From NCBI GenBank assembly GCA_028583405.1, contig CM053249.1, forward strand, positions 35,974,628 to 36,038,627: 64,000 bases of DNA, given 5' to 3'. The position numbers were made by a program, and so were the translations under genes. Within the stretch, counting starts at the first letter, position 1. Each line of letters starts with the position of its first letter. Below the pieces are notes generated by a model. The model searched no databases, had not been told where the DNA came from, and worked only from the letters and a program-made list of their open reading frames with translations. The DNA is from Pogonophryne albipinna (Eukaryota; Chordata; Actinopteri; Perciformes; Artedidraconidae). Positions 45,553-56,923 of the stretch are shown piece by piece.

Positions 45553-46625
45553 GTGGCGTTGCGCAATATTTCGGGGCTCCCCCGCAGGTCGGACCATGGG
45601 GCCCCGCCCCCTCCCCTAAATCAATAATAGAGTGACATGGGATAGACATCGCGGCCACTTTTTTAAATGTTTATTTTTTCAGGCATCTTTTGTAAACAGT
45701 AGGCCTATAGGTCAGTAGGAACTTTCTGTATAAAGATACATCTGATTTAAACAGTATAGGGTCAGTAGGAACTTTCTGTATAATATACATCTGATTTAAA
45801 CAGTAAGGTCAGTAGGAACTGTATAATAATATACATCTGATTTAAACATCATTGACAAATACAAACAAGTGGCTGTGTATTTTTTATAACATGAAGGTAT
45901 ATTGTAGAACGTTATAGCCTATCATCATTGGAGTTCACACAACGGAACGGTTCACATATATTTAACATTCTGTATAAAAGAAAAGTAGCCTACAAAAAAC
46001 AAACAAATAAAACACATCCTATAGGCTACATAGAGGATGCAATCAGGAGCTGCTTTGTAGGCCTATTATTTTATACGAGCGCGTCTCCTGGCATTCTTCT
46101 GCGCAAAGTCCTGTATAACAGTCTTTAAATCTATACTGCGCGCGCGTCGGCTCTCAATACTAAGGACTGCTAACCCAGACAGTCTCTCTTGCGACATTGT
46201 GCTCCTCAAATATGTCTTTATTAATTTAAGTTTTGAGAAAGATCTCTCAGCACTGGCAACAGTCACGGGTATAGTTAAAAACAATTTCAGTGCTGTGGCA
46301 ACATCGGGGATACTTGGCAAAATGGACTGATTTTCAATGAGCAGGGTTTGTGCAAGGTCTTTGATTGTTCCACGCTCAATTTTCTTTATAGTAGGCCTAA
46401 GAGCATTACGGAGGGACAGGATCTGGAAAGGAAACTCGGCTGACAGGTCGTCTTTATATTGGCCTGATAAAGCACTTGCGGACTCAGACAGATCCTTGTC
46501 TGTTGCGCGCAAAAGTTTGCGGGGAAGCAGAAAAGAAAATCGCTGTGCAACTTCGCTCATTCCAACAAATCGATTTTTGAGTTGGGCAACGACAATATCG
46601 AAATACCGCCACTCTAAAATGCTCC
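45553..46625 (-). mobile_element. hAT fragment carrying a ZMYM1-like transposase C-terminus
   Basis: Starts CAGTGGCGTTGCGC at 45553; the inner edge near 46625 is where transposase similarity ends. No matching right end was found. Confidence 0.55.
46066..46625 (-). pseudogene. hAT transposase C-terminal (dimerisation) domain
   Basis: Reads ILEWRYFDIVVAQLKNRF ... LKLFLTIPVTVASAERSFSK and MSQERLSGLAVLSIE: the hAT C-terminal block (S-A-E-R-S-F-S ... L-x-x-L-A-x-L-S-I-E) that packs into the transposase core. The frame is intact for about 185 residues, but the catalytic N-terminal part is absent and the 5' side joins unrelated sequence. Confidence 0.7.
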
Positions 46626-47086
46626 CCTGGGTCTGAATCGCGCTGAGCTCCGTGGTGGTGTGATTTCCTTGTTTAGCGATACACAGCGAAACACAGCCAA
46701 ACTCAACCTGAACACACACAAAGTCACAGCCGAAGTAAAAACAATAAGTGTGGCTTGATATTGAGTAAGAAAAAGGTTGATAAACGCTGTGAGAATGGGT
46801 CTGCAGAGAGAATTTCGCCGCGATCCCAACTGTCTGTTATCAGCCTGCAGCCAGGGAGGAGAAATCAGCAGAGCTGCCTGCACTGAGTGTGTGAGGAAGT
46901 CCGTGGATTGGTCAATTTGGACCAATCAGCGAGGGCTTAACGTAACGGCTCCGCGGACGTAACGTAACGGCTCCACGGATTGGTCCATTTCGTTCCGGGG
47001 ACGACATGACATCATGATGTACCCGGAAGAATCAAATGGACAGTGACGTATCTCCAACGAGGCGTTTTGGGGAGGTATTTTCTGTT

Positions 47087-47211
47087 TTAGAGTTTTACTC
47101 GCTACATGGTGTACTTTGAGGGTTTTGACTCTGCACACCATTTACATGCATAAAAACCTTCATAACACTCAAGGGGACGGGTAATAACCGGAAAAGCATG
47201 ACATGGGACCT
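47087..47211. mobile_element. Kolobok/TTAA-type terminal repeat, right
   Basis: Ends GCATGACATGGGACCT before TTAA (47212-47215). Inverted partner of 44333-44450. Confidence 0.7.
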
Positions 47212-47215
47212 TTAA

Positions 47216-48253
47216 CTTTTGGTTCACATTTCAATAAATTGTATTTGTATTCCTTTTGTCCATTATTCTTACTGAAAGTGTTAGATTACACATTCACATC
47301 TGAAGATTGGCCCCATTTATTTGTGACGTTGCAAACTCTGCGGTACAAGGCACAAGTGATGTGAAGCTCATAAAGCGAGGCAAATAGAAATAATCAGCTG
47401 ATGTAGTGTAGATGTGGAAATAGGTGCATTCGATCAGCTGACTGTTTTTACAATAAAAGTAGTTTCTTAGTGAATGTCCTGTACTGGTCTTAAAATCTCA
47501 TAACATCAGCTTTTAATGTTCCTCTTGGATGTTCTTCTTGACCCTCAGAGAAGGAAAACATGTCGTGTCTTTCAGGCATGTCCTTTCCTAACAAAAATGA
47601 CAGGAAACATAAAACATTATTGCAGAACAAGTGTGTTATTTATGAAAGCAGTGTGTTTGTGTGTTTAGGGGCTGTTGATATAATTATTTTGTAATTGTAA
47701 TGTTTTTTTTTTTATTTCAACAGTGAGCTACAAAGACAATCAGATTATGAATGAACAGTATGAAGTTCATCAACATTGAAATACATGTTATTATGAAAAT
47801 AATATTTAACTGTTATCAAAACGTAGTGCAACTGTAGAAGCTTGCTCTGTTGTCTCACTGAAATAATCACTTTTACCACGTTTTTTACAGACAATATTGA
47901 GAGATAAATAGTAGCAGTTCTCACTATGTGTTAAATATCTTTGCCTTCAATACATTAAATTAGAACGCTGACAAAGTCATAGTGCTTGTTAACATCTAAA
48001 TATATCTTTTTGCATGGAAAAACCCCTCAACTTAACTGATGTGTAGGTGATCTAGTATTTAGTATTGTTTAATGGAATGTATATCAGTGTATTCAAGTCA
48101 ATACTTCATTTATTTAAACCAATATCTTTCTTGATTCTTTGTACAGTATGAAAATAAGAGTCTTTGTACATGAGCTGAAGTTCACTGCTGTGAGGAGTCC
48201 AGTTCTGTCTCTCACTCTCTGGTCCAGCCTGTCTGCATCACATGGACACCTTA

Positions 48254-48289
<36 letters not shown>

Positions 48290-49250
48290 AAGTACCAGGT
48301 GTACAAACAATATAACTGATTCTCTTCTGTTGAACATGTTGGATTGTGTATTGTCCGAGTCAGGGTCCTTTTTATTTTACTATAACTTTGGAAGTTGTGT
48401 TACCAATGCTTACTGTTTATTTGATACCCATTTGGTAATACAATTAATAAAAACAACAAGGTTTGGGTTCGTTCTTCAGATGACTGTGATGTTAACGTGT
48501 AAGCTCTATAATGAACTCCAGCTCAACCAACCATATTGTAATATCTAAGTAATCATCTTGAAATATGACATTAATAATTGTAATATACACACATCATATT
48601 GTGAGGTTGATTTCACATACACTACTTCGACGTTAGCTTGTCTACATACTTGAGCATAGCCAATTTAAATTAACCTTAGCGATGCATACAGTTCCTACCT
48701 ACATAATAAAATATCTCTCTAAGTTACAAGGATGACCTTATTTTATAACCTCAAACAGAAGCCGTTTGTTCTACAGTATTATCCCACTTAACGCTTAACA
48801 CTTGTCTATTTCGTTTTAACCTTTATATATACAGTCTATGATTTTAACTTGGAGGCTACTATTAGCATCGTTAGCACCAATGTAGACCACTCGCTTACAC
48901 GCTAGCCCAAGCCTTAACATTAATTACGTAGCTGATTAAAATCATTAACACATAAATAAGTACTCGATTTTCACTTACCGCAAAACCGCATGCATGCTCT
49001 GCGGTTAAAACAGATAGTCCGATATATAAGCATGAAGAACAAACAAACACGGCCGGGGTCAAGGTGTGTTCCCTGGATGAGCTGAGCAGGCAGAGTCCCA
49101 GTAGCTTCACGGAGCAGCTAGCAGAGAGACAAGAAGCTAGCAGCAGCAGTCACTTGACAGAGCCGTCACTCAATGTGACCACGCCCTAATTTATGCAAAA
49201 ACGTTAAGACCTAATATAAATAAAAGGGTCGTGATAGAAAACAATTCACT
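47216..49250. other. No gene recognised; short (AT)n at 48258-48286
   Basis: Mostly AT-rich. A minus-strand GTAAGTG donor-like site lies at about 48979 after GCGGTTTTGCG, perhaps a 5' untranslated exon; nothing links it to a coding exon. Confidence 0.3.
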
Positions 49251-49489
49251 CACAGATCCATAATCATGAAGGTGGAATCTAACTATATCCATAATAATAT
49301 GTATTGCATCCATGGGTAGAAACATGTTTTTTATGCTGTAAAATTGGGCATTTTAACATGGGGGTCTATGGAAATTGCTCCTTTCTGCAGTCAGTCCCTA
49401 TCGGCCAATATATGAACTGCAGTGTGTGGCACTTCCGTATTGGCGTCCCGGCTCTTCCCCAGAGTTTGCGGCTTGTATGGCACGTCTCT

Positions 49490-49987
49490 TTATAAGTCGT
49501 TTTCGTATTTCCCACAATTAGAAGTTGCCAGTATTAAAGTGTACACCCTGAAGGTTTAGGGGATACGAAACACAGTGGTGTTATCAAATTTAAAACATAT
49601 AATTAATAAATGGGTGAATTAATATACCCACATGACACCTAAGGTCAGAAGAGCTTTGTTTAACAGCTGGTCTTATGTCTGTGACCCCTCCTGTTGTTCA
49701 TTGATAAGCCTGAAACATGCACTTGTCAAGGTTCAGAGGCACATTTTGCAAATATGGCAGTAGCCATCGATCATCTTAAGATAAGATATACTTTATTGAT
49801 CCCAAGTTGGGAAATGTTTTTGTTACAGCAGCATGTACTACTTTGTTCTACTCCACTACAATTCAGAGGTTAACCTGGTATTTTTACTCCACTACATTTA
49901 TTTGAGTTACTTTGCAGATTCTGATTAATGATGTGAAATATAAGCAACCCTTAAATCAGACTTTAGTTACACCTGAGTCAAATTCAG
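49490..49987. repeat. Interior of E copy 2, paralogous to 31500-31885 and 35942-36080
   Basis: Near-identical alignable stretches (AGGTCAGAAGAGCTTTRTTT, ATTAATGATGTGAAATATAA), serving as the empty site for the 4-kb TA insertion of copy 1. Confidence 0.85.
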
Positions 49988-51624
49988 GGAAGGTGATTGT
50001 CAAGTGCCAAAATAAACTATGCAAAATATTGGACGTTAAGTACTTTGTCAGACTTCATATTTATCTGTGGATAACCCCAACGTTTTTTTCTTATTCAAAA
50101 GAAGACCTTAAAGGGAGGCAATCCATGACACGCATTTTTAAATAATTATCATCCGATAAAACAGACCAGTCTCTGCCAGTCTTTTTTTTGAGAAAAAATG
50201 AGAAAAGTGCCGGTCAAAGGTCTTCTTTGTTATTTATTGTGCTTTAAAACAAATTGATATGATTCGATATTAAACAAACTAATTATAGTAGATTAACTAT
50301 TCAAAAGTGTACAGTAATTTACAATAACACGGGAATAATAAACGGAGCGCTCTCTCCCTCTCCTGACAGCCCGTCAGTATCATGCAGCTCACGGATCAGT
50401 AATGAGTGACCCGACAGTAAAACTAAACTTATCTATAACTAGTTACGGTAGTTTGAGAGGTCATTAAAATAGCTACGTGTGATATTCTTACCTGAAGTGT
50501 GTGTTTTGTTCCGCTCACCGCTGCAGGTGATTATGCAGAGCTGCGTGTCGACTCGTCAGCAGCAGCTGATCTCTCTCTCCCGTCAGATTAGACTTCACTC
50601 GCGTTTATGTCCATATCGATCAGATCTAGCTAGTTCTAGCTAATGATAGGACTACCTGCTTATTAAAAGACACCTAAACAATAAGTGTCGCTATGCAACC
50701 GGGTGAGGCCACAAAGTATAGCGCAGCATTATGCATTTGTTTACATGCCCACCGGAACCCCGAGGCATTACCAACAGATCAACGCACAATCAACCCATAC
50801 AGGACATCTCTTTCTCCACATTAAGTGTTAGACATTAGAATGGACTATTCTTGTCTGTCACATACTCTTCTGTCTGTCACATAAGTGGCGCAAGTTGCGC
50901 AACTGATGCGGTATTGCGCTAAACGGAAATGATTTTGACTGTGCTGTTCTCAATACAGCTTTTTCTAACACCACAGTGTCGAATTCCCTGTGTAAACATA
51001 TGCAATCCAAGTCGTCTGTGAACAGTTTATTTTCAAGCTCTTCAAGCTCATGACAACATAATGTTCATAAGAGGATTATCCATGGCTACACACCGATCGC
51101 AAGTACACCATTCATGTACAGGTCTCCCTACTCGCCCCCAGAAATCAATTGCACGAGTAAAGGGATCGTCTCCAGCAAGATCACCGTGCTGTTCATCCTC
51201 ATCGTCACTGTCCCTGGATTCCTGACGGTTCTCCTGACTTGGCTGTATGGCTGAATTCCCCCATCCAATCTCTCCACATTGCTCAAAACGTCTTCCTCGG
51301 CTGACGAGTCCGAACTCAAATACTCCGCCATGTTTTCGTCGAATGAGCTGTTCGTGTGTTTACAAAGTGAGCGCATAGATGTCGTCATGACCTAGTCTTT
51401 CGGATCATGTGACTACTGAAAATGGCCAAAATGGCAGCTGCCTGACGGAATATACAGGTTTTGATAAAAAAGAGCTATAAAATCATTATTTACCGGGGAA
51501 TATCGCTGATTTCTTCAGGGTATGGTATAAACATAATGTTTCACTAAATACTGAAGTTTTTATTAACTATCTAATGACTGGAGCCTTCCTTTAACTTAAC
51601 GTATTCTTTAATGTTTAAATAAAG
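49988..51624 (-). mobile_element. 1.64-kb insertion in E copy 2 carrying a P2X7-C-like gene fragment
   Basis: E copy 1 reads AAATTCAGCCTTAACAGTTTG where copy 2 has AAATTCAG, 1.6 kb, then CCTTATTAGTTTG. The insert has no clear terminal repeats, although CCTTCC/GGAAGG occur near its ends. Confidence 0.55.
50870..51348 (-). pseudogene. P2X7-C-like gene fragment, two frameshifts
   Basis: Starts MAEYLSSDSSAEEDVLSNVE (ATG near 51330) and GGIQPYS, then after a one-base shift QENRQESRDSDDEDEQHGD ... RPVHEWCTCDRCVAMDNPLM, then after another shift CCHELEELENKLFTDDLDC and onward to about 50870. The W-C-T-C-x-x-C block and the CC-H-E-L block are the zinc-ligand parts of the P2X7-C-like family and are in the right order. 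It is an intronless-looking, frameshifted copy. Confidence 0.6.
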
Positions 51625-51702
51625 CCTTATTAGTTTGTCTGTTTTGCACATCCTCCTGTTAATATCTTTGGACGTCCTGCACTAAACTGTTTTATTGTAG
51701 AG

Positions 51703-51713
51703 ATCACTACAGT
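51703..51713. repeat. 11-bp target-site duplication, left
   Basis: ATCACTACAGT, repeated at 54726-54736. A single copy exists at the empty site 36170-36180 in E copy 1. Confidence 0.95.
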
Positions 51714-54700
51714 AGGGCGGGTCATACTCAGGTGCCAAAATGAATCTGAAGGAAATCCTAACATGAGGGGTGTCAAAATTATGTGTTTTTCTATGGGGAA
51801 TTCAAATATGAGCTTATTTTTTAGATAGGATAACTCTAAGCTACATCGTTTTGTATTTCTAAATTGGCAATTTTACCCTTTCGAACGTCTATATAAGATA
51901 GTAAAATATATAAGGGAAATCATTTATATTGACAAAGCCAAATCATTTTTACATATTTATTAACAGGTGAACTGCATATGTATAACTGGATAAGATTACA
52001 AAGAAACATCTTCTGACTTTGATCTGAACTTTGTCAGGTGGCACAAGTCCTGCTTTGACTCATTCTTGGACATCAGTCTCCTGCTGGTCTCCTGAGCTCT
52101 GATCCCACCATCCCTCTTTTCCTGTGAGAAGTACGTAGCAGAAGCCTCGGTCACCATTTTAACAACCCTCTCAATGCTTTGAGTATGGCAAGGCCAGTTT
52201 AGTACCTCCATGGGGGTTTTGATGAAGTTTTTCACCTCCGAGGTGCTTAGCAAGCAGGTGAGAGGTGGCTCTGACACACCTTCTGACCAGCTGATCAAGT
52301 CCCCAATGCTGGAAGCATCACAATTGATGTCAGGAGTCCTTCTGGTCCTGACAGAGGAGTCCCCCAGCTGAGTGTCTGGGTCCCCCTCTCCCCTAATGGC
52401 CAGGATTCTCCCCACCCCCTCAATTCTCTCCTTCTGATCCTCAGAGCACAGCAGTGTTTGGAGGATGGCTTCACTGTGGGCATACCAAGCAGATCTTCTC
52501 ACAGTTGGCATCACAAGTTCCAGAACCTCCTTCCTCTGGGACTTGAGGCAGTCCAGCTGAAACAGGATGTGCCTAGGCCCTTCGATCCAGGAGTGCTTGA
52601 CCTTCACGTTAAACCAACATGGATAATACACTCCAATGATGAATTCCACAATCAATTGTAGATTCTTCAGTTTCTTTCCTTTAAGTCTGTGCTTTGACAC
52701 CCAGAGCCTGAGAAGTCTGTTTGCTGTGGTGAGCCAGCGGCTGTGGTTTACTGGTCCAATCTCCAACAGAGCCAGCCTTGCAGGAAACACTCCATCCCTG
52801 ACTGCACAGACCATTTTATAGCCATAGTGTTGATCAGTTGAGAGATCTTGAATGACCTTGTCAGGCAGCTTGATCAGTGGAGGGCCAACAAAGATCCGGG
52901 TGAAGTTTGGATTGATATCCAAGTCTGTAGCGGAATCAAGGAGCTTTCCTATTGGCCCAGATAATTTGCTGTCTGACAGAGTAGGGCCATCAAGGCCAAC
53001 AATGAGATGGCGCAGGGGAAGTTCACCAGTGTGCAGGTTGCACACCAACCACACCAGCTTTCTCCCCAGGTGCAGCTCCAGCTTTCGCATAACCCCAGCT
53101 TTCACACCAGTGTTGACATTAGTTGAGTCTCCTCCAATGGCCGATAAGGTCTTATCAAAACCCCTTTCTTTCAGCCAGGCCAACAGGACCTTAGCAATCT
53201 GCTCAGCATGTGAGTCCTCTTTAGTTGCTTTCTCTGGGGTAAAGTTGAACAGATAGTTGCTGCCAGGCTCACTAGCAACACTATAGTGTTCTTCTTTGAT
53301 CTTTGCAGGAAAAGATTGGTCACTGCCCTCAGCTTCCATCATCACATTGGTCAGGTCAATCCGCCCATCAAAGAGGATGCAGGAGATCCCCCCCATCTCC
53401 CTGCACTTCTCCTCAAACTCTTCTCCCAGCTCTCTCATCAACTTCTCCTGTGCTCTCTTGACCTTGTTCTTATCAATCACTTTACTTGTGTTGTCTTCTG
53501 TGATGATTCCTGCATCAATCAGAGCTGCAGTTGCTATCGCTGCAGTTGGTCTCAGCCCTATGCCATACCTTACACTAGCAAGCGCAATATTTGGAATATC
53601 GTCATAGTTTTTCTGCACTTTTGTTGAAGCTGCAGGCTCAGGTTCAGTTTCAGGGAAGAGCTCAACTTCAGGGACAAACTCATCTTCAGAACCACTCTCC
53701 AATTCCAGATCCTCATCACCATCTGCCAAAAATCTCTTAACATCCTTCCTGGCTGCCTTGTCTGCTGCTGCAGCATTTTCCTCCCTGCTCCTTCTCCTTT
53801 CCTCAGCCATGTTTTCCATCCCCTGCCTTTCCAATGTCCTCACCTGTCTCTTGTGCTCCTGCAGATCAGGGGCCCCCATTTGGTGGGGTCCTTTACTTCC
53901 AACCTTCTCTTTCTGTCCCTTGATGTATGCAAGATCTTTTAAAGGAATCCTGTTCTCTCTGCTGCAGCAACAGTTCATGTGGGCTTGAATCACACAGCCA
54001 TCACAGCCTCCCCTCTCACAACTGCTAATCTGACACTTGCAAGTCAAAATATCAAATAGTTGGTCTAACTTGACACTGAACCTCTCTTTTGCATCAAGTT
54101 TTCCCTTCCCAAGGGAAAACTTCACTGCCTGATTCCAGACCTCCTTGAGCTTGGACATGATGGTCACCTTTTCATTTATAACAGGTGGCTTGAAAAGAGC
54201 ATTCGCTTTGGACCACTGACCAATCAGACCAGGGAAGATGTCACCCACCAGCTGGTCCACTGGGTAGTTCCTCCTATCATCTGTACTTTGATCCCTCAAG
54301 TAGATGCCATACCTCAGGATATCCCTCAAAGTTGGCAGTTCAGACACCAACAGCTCTCGCCCAGTGCCAACAAGATTACTCAAATGAGAATTCGATTTTG
54401 CCCTTGTTTTGACTTGAGCCATTTCAACTAGTTCACACTGAAAACGTTTCATTTCCTGTAATTTTCACGTCAGACAGGAACATGAAAGCCCTGACTTCAA
54501 AATAAAAGCCCTGACTTCAAAATAAAAGCCCCCCAACTTAAGTCTCTTTTTTCCTGAAGAATAGCTAAATAATCAAAAAATAGACAATATTCAACTGCAA
54601 ATTGATGTAGCTTAGGTTTATTGAAATTGAAAAATGTCTTCAGATTTGTGTTCTACACGCCAAACTACGTTATTTGAACACCCCTCTCGGTCGATTTAGA

Positions 54701-54725
54701 AAAAAAAAATAGTATGGCCCGCCCT
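51714..54725 (-). mobile_element. Intact 3012-bp DNA transposon, unclassified, 11-bp duplication
   Basis: Left AGGGCGGGTCATACT, right AGTATGGCCCGCCCT: 15-bp terminal inverted repeats with one difference. A second inverted pair, GAGGGGTGT-C-AAA-like, lies about 41-52 bp inside each end (51765-51777; 54673-54686). One uninterrupted 818-codon ORF fills the middle. About 280 bp of non-coding DNA lies on each side, including a small direct duplication of CCCTGACTTCAAAATAAAAG near the right. It is recent by appearance. Confidence 0.95.
51996..54452 (-). CDS. Transposase of the 11-bp-duplication transposon, 818 aa
   Basis: Intact single-exon ORF, ATG at 54452. Domains in order: a helical N-terminus with LPTLRDILRYGIYL (39-53); a Cys/His cluster at 138-163 (CKC, C145, C150, C153, H158, CCC), probably a zinc-binding DNA-recognition module; a Lys/Arg/Glu coiled segment at 195-245; an acidic linker at 246-280; and an RNase-H-like core. 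Catalytic candidates are D362 (CILFDGRID), D442 (AIGGDSTNVNTG) and E661 (YAHSEAIL), with H474 in CNLHTGELPL. NHSRWLTTANRLLRLW (570-585) and a C-terminal HTQSIERVVKMVTEAS helix follow. I recall related uncharacterised proteins from cnidarians and arthropods but know no superfamily name. It would cut and join its element at the 15-bp ends; activity is inferred from intactness. Confidence 0.8.
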   Translation of the reverse strand: MKRFQCELVEMAQVKTRAKSNSHLSNLVGTGRELLVSELPTLRDILRYGIYLRDQSTDDRRNYPVDQLVGDIFPGLIGQWSKANALFKPPVINEKVTIMSKLKEVWNQAVKFSLGKGKLDAKERFSVKLDQLFDILTCKCQISSCERGGCDGCVIQAHMNCCCSRENRIPLKDLAYIKGQKEKVGSKGPHQMGAPDLQEHKRQVRTLERQGMENMAEERRRSREENAAAADKAARKDVKRFLADGDEDLELESGSEDEFVPEVELFPETEPEPAASTKVQKNYDDIPNIALASVRYGIGLRPTAAIATAALIDAGIITEDNTSKVIDKNKVKRAQEKLMRELGEEFEEKCREMGGISCILFDGRIDLTNVMMEAEGSDQSFPAKIKEEHYSVASEPGSNYLFNFTPEKATKEDSHAEQIAKVLLAWLKERGFDKTLSAIGGDSTNVNTGVKAGVMRKLELHLGRKLVWLVCNLHTGELPLRHLIVGLDGPTLSDSKLSGPIGKLLDSATDLDINPNFTRIFVGPPLIKLPDKVIQDLSTDQHYGYKMVCAVRDGVFPARLALLEIGPVNHSRWLTTANRLLRLWVSKHRLKGKKLKNLQLIVEFIIGVYYPCWFNVKVKHSWIEGPRHILFQLDCLKSQRKEVLELVMPTVRRSAWYAHSEAILQTLLCSEDQKERIEGVGRILAIRGEGDPDTQLGDSSVRTRRTPDINCDASSIGDLISWSEGVSEPPLTCLLSTSEVKNFIKTPMEVLNWPCHTQSIERVVKMVTEASATYFSQEKRDGGIRAQETSRRLMSKNESKQDLCHLTKFRSKSEDVSL

Positions 54726-54736
54726 ATCACTACAGT
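54726..54736. repeat. 11-bp target-site duplication, right
   Basis: ATCACTACAGT, identical to 51703-51713. Confidence 0.95.
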
Positions 54737-56108
54737 ATCTTCTTGATACTTTCTATTCTATATTTCTATCATGCCTTCTACTTTCATCCAATTGTGTATG
54801 TAGGCTACTCTTAATATTTAAATGTTTTCATCAAATAAAACTTATTCAAGAACAAAATTCAATAACATGCTTTAACCACTAGGCGGTGTAGTTAATAAAA
54901 CATAATAATATCAAACATAATATGACTATTCACTTTATTGTGAAATTAAAACAGAACGGTAAAGGAAAATACAGTTTCAGTCTCTCGATGTGAAGCTTAT
55001 GCATTGTACCATGAACCTGTATAGACCTGTAACAGTCAACTGCATGAGGAGTTGGAAAGGTAGTTCAGAAAATCAGTAATATCTTTAAAAACTACAAAAA
55101 AGTCCCTTTCTATCAGCTGTGCACCGTTATGGTGTAAATATAACCTATCTACCAATTGGATCAAATATAAAAGTCAGCCGAATTAGTGTTGATACTGCAA
55201 GGAGACGTATTGTGTGAAAATAAATGGAAGATGTTGTTTAATTGCTAATATATTTATGATCCACGTCACGTATTCAGTTTTGGCTGCATTTCTTACAGTT
55301 TGTCCAGAAGGTCTTCTGATCAGGGCTCTATAAATAAATATCTACGGCAGATATGTAATATTTAATGCAGCCGAACCGTGTATTACAATGCCGTTATGTG
55401 ATGACTTCCAAAGAGAAAAGCAAGAACACTCGAAATAAAGTATTTAATATGTTAAAAATATTTTATATCCCATAAACACCATATCCCAATGCACATGCAT
55501 TGCGGCTAAAACAATCGATGTTTTAGCCTATCAAAACCTCTGAAAAAAGAAATGTGTCTCTCAGAATCGAAAGAGAAAAACCTATGGGAAAAACACAAAA
55601 GCATTGTACACAATTTAAACCAATTAATGTCGTATAATTAAGGATAAACTGATGTTGTTTAGTGGATGAGTACTGCAGATATCACTGTTAAATCATTTGT
55701 TCATTGGCTTTATTATGAAAACGTTGAGACCGGAAATACTGTTTTCAACCCGTAACTTTACATGGAGGCTGCCACATACCTCAAATCATCTTCGTAATAT
55801 CTATCAAAGTATAGATCCTACATATCGACTGGACGTGGATTCTAAAAGTACAATATACATTTCTCGCTAGGAATCTAATCAAAAGCGTTTTAATGGCCAA
55901 ACTATCCTACAATTTAGGATTTTACAGAGAGGGTTATTTGTGAATAAACGACCATCTGTAACGTTTGCATTCAACAGGAGCACTAGAGGACGAAAACTTT
56001 AAAACGTAATTATAGGACGTATTAAGCGCTTGAACAAACGACATATTTGGTCGTAATTAGGGCCTGAACAATCGGCCCATTTGGTCGTATGAGTTGGAGG
56101 ACTTGTTG
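54737..56108. repeat. Right interior and right long end of E copy 2
   Basis: 54895-55480 parallels 38496-39120; 55480-56090 is the inverted match of 30625-31190. Confidence 0.85.
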
Positions 56109-56116
56109 AAACAGAA

Positions 56117-56916
56117 GGGCAACCATGGCAACCATGCTCGGGGGTCTTCTTCACTGCTTTTGGTGTATTTTGTGTCGGAAGTACAGCGCCACTTACAGGC
56201 CCGGCATATGTACTACAGCGTCTCCAGCGCTTTCGAGCAGTCTCGTGCGGAGGTACAGCGCCACTTACAGGCCCGGCATATGTACTACAGCGTCTCCAGC
56301 GCTCCCGAGCGGTCTCGTGTGAACGGAAGACTTTTTTGATATCGTATTCGGTTCGTTTGCGTTTCGTATGCGTTTGCGTGTTAATGGGGTGAGTATGTAA
56401 GGCAGCAGAGGTGTTGCTCGTCATTCACTCTACAACAAATAACCATAAGAAATAGTGAAGGTTGGAATTATAAGGTCATATATATATATTACACCAGAAA
56501 GCGTGTAAAAATGTTATAATTATTAGAATTATGTGTTGGTTTCGTATGAAATATAAATTAACTATTTTACTCTATTTTAGAAATATTCGAGTCAAGACCT
56601 TTGTGAAATATTGTACTAAAGTAAAAGTACATAAATATAACTACAATATAATTAAAGTAAAAGTATTGCAGATTGGCCCACGTCAGAGTAATGAGTAAAA
56701 AGCACAATATCAGCTTCCATGTGCATATGAATAGAAGTATAATGTTCATCAACTGAAAATACTCAAGTAAAGTAGCTAAATAATATATGAGTAATGAAAT
56801 AAACATAGCTTAACCACTGTCAGAAATATTTGCATAGTTTAAACAGTGGCCTTTTCTGACAGAACAAGTACATTATGGTAAAAGGTAAATGGACTGTACT
56901 CATCTGTTTGTTTTAT
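56117..56916. other. No gene recognised; short direct repeat at 56180-56310
   Basis: A 68-bp segment (GTACAGCGCCACTTACAGGC and on) occurs twice in tandem at 56180-56310. The rest is AT-rich. Confidence 0.6.
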
Positions 56917-56923
56917 TTCATTT

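Larger units (their letters stand above)
45403..56108. mobile_element. Element E, copy 2 (probable span)
   Basis: Left CAGCCTGTCCTCCCAC and right (minus strand) CAACAAGTCCTCCAAC are similar ends, flanked by AAACAGAA at 45395-45402 and 56109-56116. It includes 49490-49987, 51625-51713 and 54737-56108, which are paralogous to copy 1. Most of the left long end is missing after 45552. The TTAA-type terminal repeats at 44333 and 47211 straddle its left edge, so the span is probable rather than certain. Confidence 0.5.

Noticed and set aside
52458..53988. Several plus-strand frames inside the 51.7-54.7 kb transposon
   Set aside because: Antisense shadows of the intact 818-codon transposase gene.
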